From contig JYIP02000006.1 in assembly GCA_001051155.2 (NCBI GenBank), forward strand, positions 4,464,001 to 4,528,000: a stretch of 64,000 bases of DNA. The letters are read 5' to 3'. Shown piece after piece: positions 35,952 to 49,169 of this stretch (position 1 is the first letter of the stretch; each line of letters opens with the position of its first letter). The notes beneath the pieces were generated by a model. The model ran no database searches, was not told where the DNA came from, and was given only the letters and a program-made list of their open reading frames with translations. The stretch is from Chrysoporthe austroafricana (taxonomy: Eukaryota > Ascomycota > Sordariomycetes > Diaporthales > Cryphonectriaceae). Position numbers and translations under genes: made by a program.

Positions 35952-36336
35952 TTTATATTAGCAAGAATAGTGCCAAGTATAGCCTTGAGTCTTGGGAACG
36001 AAATCACTGAGTATTATAGGGTTTATAAGCCTTAGGTAGCTATTAATAATAAGGTCCGATTGATACTTAAATTGATAACTGAAGAGCTATAATAATTTAT
36101 CTGGTAAATATCCTATTCTTATATATTTAGCTTTTCAGTACTGGGTCTGCTGGATCTATAATAAATCCCCAGATCCTGGATCTAATAGCTCTAATACAAA
36201 TCCTTAAATCCTACTTATTCTAACCCTGGCTTATTTAAGCTATAAGAGGGGTATTGCGGGTAGGAATTGCAGATAGAAAGCTTGCTTGCTTTCGTTCTTT
36301 CCCTTGCATGCCTTATTCTCTTATTAGATTATAATA
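35952..36336 (-). repeat. Copy A, 3' LTR (5'-trimmed)
   Basis: Begins inside the LTR at TTTATATTAGCAAGAATAGT and ends TTATAATA at 36,336. Its variable block matches the right LTR of copy A. Confidence 0.75.
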
Positions 36337-36506
36337 TTATCCTTTTTCCAATCGGTTATTATTTTCAATAATTCTTATAAGTAATCCTGATTCGATTATA
36401 TAGCTTATCGTACTTTCTTAAATAGAATAAGTAATAGAATTTCAAAACTTAAATCTATTAATCTTTATTCTAACAAACGCAAATAATATAATTCTTTAAT
36501 TTTTCG

Positions 36507-37032
36507 GATTATTTATTATACCGTTATTATATGCTCTTATTCTTATTATAATCGCTTAAGGTTGGAAACTTGCGCGGTATTTAAGCAGGATTCGTTCTGT
36601 TATCTCAAATATATTTAGTATAACCAGGCGAGCTGCGATATTTTGGAACCGACCAATATTGCGGAATTCTTATTCGCGTTTAACCAGTTTCAGAAACTGG
36701 AAAATAAAATTAAGAATTTAGAGGACAAGTTAATACGGTTGCGGAAATAGAAACGGATATAGCGGAAACGAATGGCTAAGGCGTTTTGTTATAGCTTATT
36801 CAATTTTGAAAAGTTAGAGAAACTAAAGGCCGAAAAGGCGGAAGAGGAATATTGCAAGGCTGGAGCTGAATATTGCGTTCCCGAAATTTTAGTTCCTGAA
36901 AATCCTTTTCCTGAAATTTTTGACCTGGATATAGTTTTGTAACAATTTGGTCCCGATATCGATTAGTTTGCTATCGATTTAATTATAAAGCATAAAGCCG
37001 TATTAAGCTTTTCGGGTTTTTCTTCTAGCTAA
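36507..37032 (+). pseudogene. Opposite-strand accessory ORF of copy A
   Basis: Reads on the plus strand while gag-pol reads on the minus strand. Conserved pieces are FNQFQKLENKIKNLEDKLIR, LEKLKAEKAEEEYCKAGAEY and VPEILVPENPFPE, ending SSS-TAA at 37,032. Internal stops are TAA or TAG where other copies suggest Gln. The N-terminal cysteine region is only faint here (SFCYLKY). The start is estimated from the length in other copies. Confidence 0.55.
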
Positions 37033-37039
37033 TTGGTTA

Positions 37040-40000
37040 ATTGCTTTTCTTAATAATTCTTGAATACTTATTATGTATTATTAAGGTTGCTAATTAGTTC
37101 TTAGCTATTTTTATTCGAATAATATTCTTTTCATTTAATTAAATATTCTTTATTCTGAATTGGCTTTTAATAATAGAAAATTCGTTCGATTTCGTATTCT
37201 GATTCGTTAATTCTAATTTGTATAAATTTATCTATTATTGCTATTTTGAATATTGATTTAAAGAATAAGATATGAAAAATCGGATGGATTCTTATTTTAT
37301 AAAGTAATGCAAGTTCAAAATTGATATTCGAGATTTTCTTTAAGATTTTGAATAGGCTAAATTTCTTATAATTTAATAAGTAAGAAGGTCTTATTATTTT
37401 GATATATTCTTTTTATTAAATAAAATAAACTTTATTCTTTTCTTATAGGATTAGTCTTTCAATTTTTTTGGAATTAGCATATTTCGTTATTTTTTCCTAT
37501 ATAAATTTCAGTTCTTTCTGAAATTCTTCCTGAATTTTCTTAATTCTTTTAATTCGTTTTTTTGCTATTTCTATATTTATTCTTAGCAATTTATTATAAT
37601 AAGCTATCGGATTATAGCTATAAAGTACGTAAAATAATAATCTTTTTATTATGCTTATATTCGCGCTATTATATGCGAATTATATTAATAAAAGCAAGTC
37701 GACCCAATTATTCTATTTATAATTTATATAATATCGCAAATATTATTTGATAATTTAGTTTATTTATTCTATTTATTTATTTATTTATAAATAAAATGCT
37801 ATAGATATCTTTTATTATATTCCGAATAATTTTATAAGTAAAATCCAGAAATTTAATACGAATTTCCGGTCTTTATCAGAAATAATTTCTTTAAGTATAT
37901 TATAATTAGCTATAATCGTTTTAAAGAATATATATACGAAATTTTCTGCTATATTACTTTCTTTATAAAAGAAGAAATAAGTATATTTGCTTAATTTGCA
38001 AATTATTATTAGAATATTATTATATTGCATTTTAATTAAAAATTCTTATAAAGAGAATAGCTTAATAATAAAATCTTAGCTAATAGATTGCTAAACCGCT
38101 TCTAGAATAGGGAATAATTAAAACAGTCTATAAAGCTTATAATATTCGATCTTATTTTTCTTATAGCTATTGCATTCTCGTAAGATATTCGCAATTTTCT
38201 TCTTAAAGCTTGGGAAGTTCTAATATCTTTTGATTTTTTTATAAATAGCTTTAATTCCTTAATAGCCGTATGCAAGTGCATTATATATATATTTGATATA
38301 TTTATTCTATTCTTTTATTATTATATTTTCTAGTTTCTTCTTATTGCTAGAAATTCTAATAATCGTATTGAATTCTCTAGCTTTATTTATAAAGTTATTA
38401 TTCTTATCTTATCGAAAGATATTTTATAATTCCTTTAGCTCTATATTTTAGTAATCTGATCGTTTATTAAATGTATTTGCTTTGCTATTTTCTAATCTTT
38501 TGTAATAAATAATTTTTAAGTCGAATTGTAAAAAGAATTCTACCTATTTAACTTATCGTTTATTTAGGATTTTCGTTATTATAAATATAATTAGGTTTTT
38601 ATAGTCGGAATATATTATAATCTAGTATTTTGTTCCGATTAAATAGTACTGCTATTTTTCGAATGCTTTTATAATTGCTATTAATTCCTTATCCGGAATG
38701 CCGTAATTAAGTTCTAGGCTGTTTAATTTTTTCGAGAAATTGCTTATAATCTTAAAGTATTTCTAGTCGTTTCGTTAACCAAGCTATTTTCTTAATATAT
38801 AATCCGATATATTGGTTTCGATCTTAAATAGTTTATTTGAATTTGCTTTGCAAAATATAGGTTTTAATATTACCCGTTTTTTGATTTCGTTAAATGCTTC
38901 TTATATTTCTTATATTTATTCGAACTTTTAGTCTTTTTTCATAAAATCTGGAAGAAAGCATATAATTCTGCTATAATCCCGAATAAATTATTAGTAAAAG
39001 TTAATATAGCTAAAAAATGCTTTAATTTCTTTAATTTTCTTTAATATAAGCCATTTCTTTATTGCTTAAACTTTATCTTTTTGTATACTAATTTTGCTTA
39101 ATTCTATCGTATAGCCGAAATAATTAACTTTTTATTAATAGAAATAATATTTGCTTAATTCAATTAAAAACTTATTATCTTATAAAATTTGAAATACTTG
39201 CTATATATGCTATTTATAGAATTTAAAGTCTTTTAAGTAAATAAGAATATCGTTAAAGTAAACGATAATAATAGTATTCAAATATTCGCAAAAGATATTA
39301 TTAATTATTTCTTGGAAAAACGCGGGCGCGTTAGTTAGTCCAAAAGGTAAAATTATATACTCAAAATGTCTATAGCGGGTTCTGAATGCTATTTTCCAAA
39401 TATTATCTTCCTTAATTCAGATATAATAATATCTTTCTTTGAGGTCGAGCGTAATAAATTAATTTGCTTTAATTAATTAATCTCGTATTTTTCCTATCAG
39501 AAATAAGGAATAGCAATTCTTGATCGTAATATTATTTAACTATCGGTAGTTTATATAAAGCCGTAATTTGCTATTTTTTTTCGGTACGAATAGGATTGGA
39601 TATTTTGCTAGTAATTGTAATTTCCGTATATAGCTTCTTTTCAAGTTTTTATTAATATATTCCTTAAATATTTCGAGTTTTGCTTGGTTGAATTTATAAA
39701 TAAAGTAGTTTTTTGGTTTTGTTTTTTCTTTTAATAGGATTTTGTAATTAAAAGGGCTATATTCTAATAAACCGGTATTAAATTTCCTTTGCTATAATTT
39801 TTTGAATTCGTAATATTCTTTTAGTATATTCTTGAGTTCTAATAGCAGTTTTTCTTTATTTTCTGAGATTTGGAAGAATAAAAAGTATTGCTAAGCGTAT
39901 TTTGCTTTGCTTGCTTTTTATTATTATTTTCGGGATTTAATTTCTGGGGGTTTTGAATGCTTATCGTTTATAAGCCCGAACTTTTTCTCGTAATGTTTTT

Positions 40001-42744
40001 ATATAAAAAGCTGAATTTCTTTATAATTCTATAGCTTATATTTCTTCGTAATGCTTTATATTATATTAATTTCCTGCTAATTTTTAATTATTTGAATTCT
40101 TAATTCGTTTCTAATTTATATTTATAAATTCGAAATATCCGTAATCTTTCCCTTTATCCTAGCGAATCTATTCGCTTTAAGAGTATATCCGAGCTTGTTT
40201 AAACGCATATTTTTAATATTATTTTTAGTAATTAAGTCTTTCTTTTTTCCGTTAATTATAACCCTTTCAATAAATACGGCTTATTCTTATAAAATCTAGC
40301 TAGTAATCTAATCGATATAAAAGTTATATTCTTTAAGCTAAAATATTCTTAAGATTAATTTGTATTATACTATATTTGTAATATCGAAAGTAGTTTTTAT
40401 TATAAGGCCTTAAATCGAAATAAATAAGTAATCGGTTTCCGTATCGATTATATTAAGGTTATATACGACCGCTTTTCTTTCTATAATATTGAATCTGTAA
40501 AGATCCTTTTTCTGCATTTAAGGAACTTTTTCCTTATTAACGATTTCTGGCAAAATGAAATTTCTTTATATGCCGCTATCCAAGAACGTACTATATTGCT
40601 GCCTATTGATATATGCATCTAATATAATATATTTCTCGTTTTCTTTCGTAATTGCGCATAAGGACCTTGTAATCCTGATTAGCTATTATCCCGTTATAAG
40701 CAATCTTTCCTTTTTGGGGTATTTTGGGCTTCTTTCGTTACTTGCCTTGCCAGCCTTCATATTTAGCTTTAGCTATATTGCTTTGCCTTTTCGGCTTTTT
40801 GCAATCGGTATTATTTTTTGGCTTTGTCTTATATATAAATAGAGCATGCCGTAATATAGCATTGCTCTTATATCGTTCTTCCTTGAATGCATTTCTATAA
40901 ATAATTATCGGGTAGTCCTATATAGGCATTATTGTTTTCGATATATAAGATTCTTCTATATCTTTTTCGGGATTCCGTAATAAGTTGGATTAACTAGTCC
41001 TATTCCCTGATCGGGAACTAATTATATTTAATTTTCTTGCTAAAATATATCTGGCAATTATAATAAATGCAATATATCCAAGCAAATTTATAATAATAAG
41101 AGTATAAGTAATTAATCTGTATATCTTCTTGAAATCTATATCTGCTATTCTGAAATGGGATGCCTTGGAAGAGTTTTTATAACGTAAGTTTATAAATGAA
41201 ATGCTCGATCTTTATATATTTGGTTATCCATTCGCTATATTCTTATTATAGCTAACTTGTATTGGGAATGCCGTATTTCTTTAATTCTTTTTCGAGGATA
41301 AGGGTTAGTAAGTTATTTAATTATCGGTCTTGCTATATCGTAATGCTCGGTATTGGTATTATCGTATTCTGAATTCCGAATTCTTTTTTTACTATTGCTT
41401 CCTATTGCCTTTCAAAGTAGTAATTCAAAGGGAATTTTCCTAGATCTTCTTCTTTAGCGTCGAAAGGGTTGCTTGAATAGTCGGAATCGCTGCTATTTAT
41501 AGCTGTATTATAAAGTAGGCTTTTTCTTCTTATAATGAATTATTTCTATCCTTTAAGTTTATATAAGAATTATTCTAAACCTTTTTTTACCGAGAAGTAT
41601 AATAAGCAGCAATTTTAATAATAGGCTGTTCAGCTTATACTGCTATAATTAAAGTCCGTTATTTGCTCTAACTAGATATTTTTATCTAGCTAATTGGGTT
41701 CCTGTTATTAAGCAATATTAATCTATTTTTCTGGGATTAGCTTTTACTCTCTTTTCTTTCTTTCTTAATAACAATTGCAGGCAATATAGCCCTTTTTCTT
41801 GCAATTATAGCAAATAACCCCTTTACGTTATTCTCGTATAAAAGTATTTAGTTCTATAAGTTTAGCATATATTGTATTTGAATAGGCTGTACTATTCCGG
41901 GTTTTCTGCTAGAACTTGCGCTTTTCTGAATTGGATTGATATTTCGGGGCGCTATTATAGTTCTTTTATTATTACTAGCGCCGCTTATAAAATCGGTTAT
42001 CGATACGGACCGCCTTATTAATAAACTTACTAAGTTTTTTAAATCGGTTTTCCTTATAAAGTTCGTCTTTAATTTCTTCCTTAAATTTAACATAATAGGC
42101 ATTTATAAAGGGTTTGTTTTCATAATTCAAATAGGCAATAATCTATCGGAATTTAGCCATATAGTTTGCGGTTAAGCCAGTTTATCGCAATGCCTTTAAT
42201 TGCTATATTGCAATATGTTTTTCGTTTAAGTTTCCGAAAGTTTTGGTAAAAGTTAATTCGAAATTGGCATAATGCTAGAAAATGCGTTTAGTATTTTCGG
42301 AATGAAATTCCTTATTATTATTCAAGTAATTTCGGAAAGTTAGTTCTTATTATTGAAAGGCTATTCTTTCAAAGCAATTTCCTGCGAAATCGATTTTATC
42401 GTAAGTAGTCCTAAACTGAGTTCTATAATGCTTGAAATAAGCTTTAAGCTGTATTAGGAAAGCCTGGAAATTTCCCCGAATGCCTTTATAAAGCCCAAGC
42501 TTATCAAGCTTAAAAGCTTTAGCTTATTGAAAGGCATTGAAACGAATAACCTCATTCTTGACTTCTTCAAGCTGCTAGTAAAAAGCTACGTTTTATTACT
42601 GAAATTATTTATTAGTAAGGGTAATTAGGGCTTTTTCCTAAAAAGCTTGATTGCTAGAAAAGGACGGAATTTGGAATGCTATTGTATTCTCGGTATTATT
42701 TAAAGGGAATATACTGAACCGTTCTTGAACAAAAATTATTAAAA
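37040..42744 (-). pseudogene. Copy A gag-pol remnant
   Basis: The minus strand keeps recognisable order but no long open frame. The RT active-site region near 39,250-39,280 reads YFND where YLDD is expected, so the first catalytic Asp is lost. A nucleocapsid zinc knuckle of the form CYNCKKKGYIACNCY lies near 41,780-41,825, with His replaced by Tyr. Plus-strand frames here, such as 41,936-42,175, are antisense shadows of gag. Confidence 0.75.
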
Positions 42745-43176
42745 TATTATAAATGCTGCCGCAATCCTAAAATAATTGCAAAGTCGAAAAGTTTATGCTA
42801 ATAAGAACGGTATTAAATATTGCTTTGAATCTTGGAATAAATTCATTAAACGTTCACAATGTTTATAAACCTTGGTTAGCTATTAACGGTAAAGTCCAAT
42901 TGATATTTAAATTGATAACTGAAAAGCTATAATAATCTATCTAGTAAATATCTTATTTTTATATATCCAGCTCTTTAGTACCGGGTTTGCTGGATCTATA
43001 GCAGATTCCCAAATCCTGGATCTAATAGCTCTAGCGCAAATCCTTAGATCCTATTAACCCTAACCCTGGCTTACTTAAGCTATAGGAAGGGTGCTATAAG
43101 TAAGGGCTGCGGATAGAATGCTTATCTATTCCCATTCTTTCCCTTGCATGCCTTATTTCCTTACTGGGTTATAATA
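42745..43176 (-). repeat. Copy A, 5' LTR
   Basis: 432 bp from TATTATAAATGCTGCCGCAA to GGGTTATAATA. It contains TTAACCCTAACCCTGG (telomere-like, near 43,050), a TGGATCT-rich variable block and TTATATATCCAG (TATA-like, reverse). Confidence 0.8.
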
Positions 43177-43620
43177 TAAATTCAAGTAATGCTCTTTTAA
43201 TAAAATTATCTATTAATCTATTATTTGTATTTTTGCTTATAAAAATATCCGTACCGGTAAAAGTACTTGGATAAAGTTTTTATTTTTCGTAAATAGAGCT
43301 GGAACGGTTAATCTATAACGGTATAAAATATTGTAAAATAAGTTTTTAAGCCATTTTAACGGTTAGCGGCCAACTGATATTGCTGCTGCTTAGCTTAATA
43401 TTAAGGATATAAATATTATATTCGACCTTTCAGTTTATTACGTTAATATAACCTTTATTAATTAGCGCTTAGCAAAAGGCTATCGTATAAGCTTTTTAAT
43501 AGCAAAAGAAATCGCTTAAATAGTTTTTCGTTATATAAGTATTATAATAGAAATAGCTTTCGCTATTATATAAATATATAGCTTACCGATATCTTTTATT
43601 ATAATTTAGCAAAGGATTAA
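43177..43620. other. AT-rich sequence of unknown origin
   Basis: About 440 bp between copy A and copy E. It does not match the LTR or internal sequence that I can follow in the other copies. No coding pattern. Confidence 0.4.
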
Positions 43621-44230
43621 ACTATACGGTATAAAAAAGGAACTTAGCAAAGCGCTTTACTATTAACCCTTCTTAAAGAATCTTTATAACCGCTTATATA
43701 ATTCAGGGTTAAAGTTACAAAAAAGGTAGGATTTGGGAATTTGCTATAAATCCGACCGATTTAAGATTTAAAGATTTGCTCTAGATTTAATAGAGCTATA
43801 TTAAGGATTTGGATATATAAGGTCAGGATACTTATTAAACAGATTACTATAATTTTTCAGTCGTAAATTTAAGTATTACTTGGACCCTATTATATATTTA
43901 AATAATAGCTTTATAGGCTTATAAATATTGCGAATATTTATTAAACGAATTTTTAATATTTAAAGCTATATTTAATATCGCTCTTGCTAGTATAAATCCT
44001 TTTGATATTATAATTTATTTTAGGATTATTGCAGCGTTTATAATATTTTTACGATTCTTATTTAAAAACGGTTTAATATATACTTTGTAAGCAATATTAG
44101 AAATACGAAAATAGCGCTTTAAATTCTATTTTTTTCCGGCAATTAAGCTTTTCAGGAAAAGGCTTTAATTATCCTTATTAACGAATAATTTCAATAGCAA
44201 AATATAGCCTTATATTAATAGCTATTATAA
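43620..44230 (+). mobile_element. LTR element copy E: LTR plus start of gag only
   Basis: Plus orientation. A degraded LTR (about 43,620-44,044, ending GCAGCGTTTATAATA) is followed by roughly 185 bp that match the gag leader and start of other copies (TTTAATATATACTTTGTAAGC...). It is then cut by the LTR of copy F. The left edge is uncertain. Confidence 0.65.
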
Positions 44231-46253
44231 CTTAATAAGGGCTAAAGCATGCAGAAAGGAAAAAGGCTACCTAAGCACTTTACCTTTAAATCCACCCGGG
44301 GGAAAACCCTATAAACGCTTACGTAACCCAGGGTTAGGGTCAGATAAGATAAGGATTACCAAATCACTAGATAATCCAGTAATCTAAAGATTAAAGAGCT
44401 GGATATATAAAGATAAAATATTTATTAAATAAATTACTATAGCTTTTCAGTTGTAAATCTAAGTATTACTTGGATCTTATTATATATCCAAACAATAGCC
44501 TTATAAGCTTATAAATATTGCAAATATTTATTAAATAAGTTTCCGGTATTTAAAGCTATATTTAATACCGCTCTTGCTAGCATAAACCTTTCGACTTTAT
44601 AATTTATTTTAGGATTGCTGCAGCATTTATAATATTTTCACGACTCTTATTTAAGAACGGTTTAATATATACTCTTTAAGCAATACCGGAAATATAATAG
44701 CGTTCCAAACCCCGTTTTTTTCTAGCAACCAAGCTTTTCAAGAAAAAGCCCTAATTATCCTTATTAACGAATAGCTTTAGCAATAAAATATAGCTCTATA
44801 CTAGCAGCTTAAGGAAATTAAGAATAAAGTTTTCCGCTTTAATGCTTTCTAGCAAGCCAAGGCTTTCAAGCTTAATAAGCTTAAGTTTTATAAAGGCATT
44901 GAAAAGATTTCTAGGCTTTCTTAATTTAATTCAAAGCTTATTTCAAACATTATAGCACTTAATTTAAGATTACTTATAATAAGATTGATTTTGCAAGAAG
45001 CCGTTTTGAAAGGACGGCCTTTTAATAATAAAAGCTTACTTTCCGCAATTATTTGGATAATAACGAGGATTTCCGTTCTGAAAATATTAAACGCATTTTT
45101 TAGCGTTATGCTAATTTTGAATCGGCATTTACTAAGACTTTTAAGGATCCGGATAAAAGATATATTGCAATATAACAATTAGAAGCATTTCAATAAACCG
45201 GTTTAGCTGCGGATTATACGGCTAAGTTTTAGCAAATTATCGCTTATTTCAATTATAAAGACAAATCCTTTATAAATGCTTATTATACGGAATTTAAAGA
45301 AGAAATTAAGGATAAGCTTTATAAAAAAAATCGATTTAAGGAATTTAACAAGTTTATTAATAAAGCTATTCGTATTAATAACCGATTTTACGAATAGCGC
45401 TAGCAATAATAGAGAAATTATAATAGCATTCCGAAATATTAGCTTAATTCAAGAAAATATTAGTTTTAATAAAAAAATCGAAATAATACGGCTTATTTAA
45501 GCATAATATATGCTAAATTTATAGAATTAAATACTTTTATATAGGAATAATATAAAAGAGTTACTTATTATAATTGCGGTAAGAAAGGCTATATTGTATG
45601 CAATTGCTATTAAGAAAAGAAAAAACGAGATTGAAAACTAATCCCGGAAAAATAAGTTAATATTGCTTAGCAATAAGAACCCAATTAGCTAAATAATAAT
45701 ATTTTATTAAAACAAGCAGCGAATCTTAATTATAGTAATATAAGCTAAATAGCTTGCTATTAGGATTATTACTTATTATATTTCTTAATGAAAGAAGGTT
45801 TAAAATAATTTTTATGCAAACTTAAAAGATAAAAGCAATTCGTTATAAGAAAAAAAAGCTTTATTTATAATGCAGCTATAAATAGCAGTAATTCCGACTA
45901 TTTAAGTAACCTTCTGGATGCTAGGAAAAAAGACTTAAGAAGGTTTCCTTTAGACTATTACTTTAAACGATAATAGGACGCAATAGTAGAAAAAGAATTC
46001 GGCATTTAATAAATAAAAGCATTTATGCTAAATGCTATATTTAAAGAAATAGTATTGCAAAATAATTAGCCAAATAACTTACTAACCCTTATATTTGGAA
46101 AAGAACTTAATATAGCTATTTAGCACGCAAAATAAGAACGGTTAAAGCAAAATAGCTGGATAATTAAGCATATTAAAGTTAAATATTTTATTTACGGGCT
46201 TATATTATAAGAATTCTTTCAAAGTATTCCATTTCAGAATAATAAATATAAGC
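44231..46253 (+). mobile_element. LTR element copy F: LTR and gag, cut by copy G
   Basis: Plus orientation. The LTR spans about 44,231-44,634 (CCCAGGGTTAGGGTC near 44,330; GGATATATAAAG TATA-like; ends GCAGCATTTATAATA). Gag and the following spacer run 44,635-46,253 with many stops. Recognisable gag pieces include NKIDFARSRFERTAFQ-type sequence and the zinc knuckle CGKKGYIVCNC near 45,575. The element stops at 46,254 exactly where an oppositely oriented LTR begins. Confidence 0.75.
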
Positions 46254-46680
46254 TGTTATAAACGCTGCAATAGTTTTAAGGTAAACTGTAAAATCAAAGA
46301 GTTTATGCTAGCAAGAACAATGCTAAATATAGCTTTAAATACCGGAAATAATATTTACAATATTTATAAGCCAATATAGCTATTATTGGAATACTAATAG
46401 AATTCAAATAATACTTAAATTTACGATTAAAGAGCTATAATAGTTTATCTAATAAATATCCTATTCTTATATATTTAGCTTTTCAGTATTGGATCGTTAG
46501 CTCGTTAAATAATCTAATAATCCAGGCTTACCGGATTATTAAATGAGTTAATAATCCTTATCTTATCTAACCCTAACCCTGGGTTAGTAATATTCAAAGT
46601 TCTTTTAAGTAAGAAAAGGGTTAAGCGTTTGGGTATCGGATTCCCTTATTGCAATCCTAGTTTCTCGTTAGGTTATAATA
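46254..46680 (-). repeat. Copy G, 3' LTR
   Basis: 427 bp. The variable block (about 46,495-46,560) is built from GGATTATTAAATGAG/CTCGTTAAATAATC-like inverted words. Confidence 0.78.
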
Positions 46681-46860
46681 TTATCCTTTTCCTAACGATT
46701 ATTATCCCTGACAATTTTTTGTAAGAATCCTTATTCATTACTATCTTATAATTTTCCTTTTTTAATCGGAATATCGAGCAGGGTATAAAAAACTCGTTTC
46801 GCTCGTTCGGCCAAAATATAATGCTATAATTCTTTTCTGAAAGCGGTTTTATAGCATGCT

Positions 46861-47367
46861 ATGCAAATGCCTTTTTGCTCTTTCTGCAAAGGTTATAGCA
46901 TTTCCGTTTATTAGGTTTCGGAAAAAGACTTTTCTCGTTATTCGGAATATATACGGCTTAATCGTTTTCGATACAATATCCTAAGGGTTATTTTAGATAA
47001 GCTTTGCAAGATAGCTTATTAATATCAGAAACTGGAAAAGAAATTGGAAGTCGTAAAGGAGAAAGTATTCTGTTTGCATTAGCAAAAATGCATATAGTAC
47101 GAGAAAATAATGCGGGCTATTTATTGGAATATCGATAATATTAAGGAATTAGAGCGATTAAAGGCGGAAAAGGCTGAAAAGAAATGCCGTAAAGCCGAGG
47201 CCGAGTATTGCGTTTTGGAAATCTTGGTTCCTGAAAGCATTTTTCCTAAAAGTTTTGATTTGGATGCTGCTTTATAGCAGTTCAGTTTCGATATTAATTA
47301 AGCCGTAATTAACCCGGTTGCGAAATGCGAAGCTATCCAGGATCTTTTTGATTATTCTTTTAATTAA
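46861..47367 (+). pseudogene. Opposite-strand Cys-rich/coiled-coil ORF of copy G
   Basis: 168 codons from ATG 46861 to TAA 47367. It begins MQMPFCSFCKGYS, and further on SRYSEYIRLNRFRYN shows Tyr where Cys is expected. It continues as charged helix: YQKLEKKLEVVKEKVFCLH, NIDNIKELERLKAEKAEKKC and VLEILVPESIFPKSFDLDAA. The internal stops I located are TAA or TAG. Length and terminal TAA position agree with copy D. Confidence 0.6.
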
Positions 47368-48029
47368 TTAATTAATTGCCTTTCCTAATATTCTTTGAAT
47401 ACTTGCTATACATTATTTAAGTTATTAATTGGTTTTTAGCTATTTTCGCTTGAATAATATTTTTTCTATTTGATCAGGTATTTTCTGTATTTAATTGATT
47501 TTCGATATTTGAGAATTCGTTCGATTTTGTATTCTGGTTCGTTAGTTTCGATTTGTATGGATTCGTCTGCTTTAATTATGCTAAATGCTAGTTCGAAAAG
47601 CGAAATATAGAATATCGGGTAAATTTTTATTCCGTAAAGTAATGCAAATTTAAAATTTATATCCGAAATTTTCTTTAGAATCCTGAATAGACCAAATTTC
47701 TTATAATCTAGCGAATAAAAAAGTTTTATTATTCTAATATATTCTTTTTATTGAATAAAGTAAATTTTATTCTTTTCTTATAGGATTGGTTTCCTAATCT
47801 TTTTGGAATTGGCATATCTTGTTATTTTTTCTTATATAAATTTTAGTTTTTCCTGAAATTCTTTTTGGGTTTTCTTAATTTTCCGGATTTGTTTTTCTGC
47901 TATTTCTGCATTCATTCCTAATAATTCGTTATAATAAGCTATCGGGTTATAACTATAGAGTATATAAAATAATAATTTTTTTATTATGCTCGTATTTGCG
48001 CTATTATATGCGAATTATACTAATAATAA

Positions 48030-48456
48030 TATTGTAAACGCTGCAGCAATCCTGGAATATGCTATAGGGTCGAAAGGTTTTATGCTAATAAGAGCGGTAC
48101 CAAGTATAAGCTTTAAAGTCGAAATACGATTTACCGAATATTACAATATTTACAAATCTAAAGCGACTATTAATAATAGGGTCCAATTGATACTTAGATT
48201 GATAACTGAAAAGCTATTATTATCTATCTAATAAATATTTGGTTCTTATATATCCCGCTTTTCAATTCTGGACCGGTAAGACCGATATCGAATATATCGG
48301 TCTATAATTATATCGATAAGACCGATAGCGGTCCTGTCAATCCTTATTTATAACTTTGGTTTATATAAGTACGTAATTGGGTCCGTAACCAACCCTAATA
48401 CCAAATGGGTTATAGTTTTAATACCGTATTTTGGTTCTGTATATTAGTTTATAATA
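48030..48456 (-). repeat. Copy D, 3' LTR
   Basis: TATTGTAAACGCTGCAGCAA ... AGTTTATAATA. The variable block (48,268-48,340) is made of GACCGATA / TATCGGTC inverted words. Confidence 0.78.
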
Positions 48457-48640
48457 TTATTCCCTATTTTATTAGTTAATATCCTTATCAGCTTTTTTTT
48501 TTGTATAAGCTTCCCTGTTCTATTTTATCGCTTATTGTGCTTTCCTGATTAGGATATTAAGTAGGGTCGAAAAGTTTCGTTATAAGAAAATTATTTAGAA
48601 TAACGCCTTTTGTCTTTCGGTTTTTTCTTATTATTCGGAA

Positions 48641-49165
48641 ATGCTTGCTTGTTTTTCCTGCGTAAACCGCAATCTTTTCTGCGCTGCTTCCGAAAAGGAT
48701 TCCTCCCGATATGCGGAATGCATTCGTAATAAACGGGGGAACTGCAATATAGCCGGGCTTTCCCTATCGCAAATGCAAAAGATTGCAAAATAGCATTCTC
48801 AAATCGAAACGGAATTGGAAATAGCCGAAAGAAAAGCGATACTAGCAAATGCCAAAATCTTACGCTTTCGGAAATAGTATCGTTTATAAGCTAAGAAAAT
48901 AGCGCGCGCTATTCGTTACGAATTGGATACTATTAAGGAATTGAAAAGATTGGAAGCCGAAAAGGCTAAGGAAGAGCGTTGTAAGGCCGAGGCCGAGTAT
49001 TATGCTATAGAGCCTTTCGTTCCTGAAAGTCCTTTTCCTAAGAGTTTCGATTTCGAAACTGCCTTGCAATAGTTTGGTTCTAAAGTTAATTAATCCGTTA
49101 CGGTTACGGAAATTAAGCTTGGAAACGCAACCAGTTCTTCTAATATTAACTATCTTTCTGGTTAA
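48641..49165 (+). pseudogene. Opposite-strand Zn2Cys6-like/coiled-coil ORF of copy D
   Basis: 174 codons from ATG 48641 to TAA 49165, the best preserved version. It begins MLACFSCVNRNLFC. The cysteine spacing from codon 48650 is C-x2-C-x6-C-x9-Y-x2-C-x7-C; the Tyr at the fourth position is one G-to-A step from Cys. This is the spacing of fungal Zn(II)2Cys6 clusters. A charged helical region follows (HSQIETELEIAERKAILANA, TIKELKRLEAEKAKEERC) and then PFVPESPFPKSFDFETALQ. The internal stops are TAG or TAA, all compatible with former Gln. It lies on the strand opposite pol, between the chromodomain and the LTR. Confidence 0.65.
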
Positions 49166-49169
49166 TTAG

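Larger units (their letters stand above)
35952..43176 (-). mobile_element. Ty3/Gypsy chromovirus-type LTR element, copy A, RIP-damaged
   Basis: About 7.2 kb, minus orientation. The left LTR is 35,952-36,336, missing its first 50 bp where it joins another LTR. The right LTR is 42,745-43,176. The two share the same variable block (GCTGGATCTATA...GGATCTAATAGCTCTA), which ties them to one element. Inside, minus-strand order from the right is gag (about 42,700-41,500), spacer/protease, RT near 39,200-39,450, RNase H, integrase and C-terminus to about 37,050. Every reading frame is broken by TAA/TAG and the sequence is strongly AT-rich. Confidence 0.85.
46254..48029 (-). mobile_element. LTR element copy G: 3' LTR and 3' end, cut by copy D
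   Basis: Minus orientation. LTR 46,254-46,680 (TGTTATAAACGCTGCAATAG ... GGTTATAATA; CTAACCCTAACCCTGGG near 46,563). It is followed by the opposite-strand ORF and the antisense of the integrase/chromodomain region to 48,029, where the LTR of copy D interrupts it. Confidence 0.78.

Noticed and set aside
40555..40842. Hydrophobic 95-codon frame suggesting a membrane protein
   Set aside because: Antisense of the basic protease-upstream linker; equivalents occur at 55,498-55,767 and 62,209-62,445, also antisense.
41936..42175. Open frame of 79 codons rich in Leu/Ile on the plus strand of copy A
   Set aside because: It is the antisense of gag; the similar frames at 45,203-45,406 (minus) and 63,440-63,673 (plus) have the same origin.
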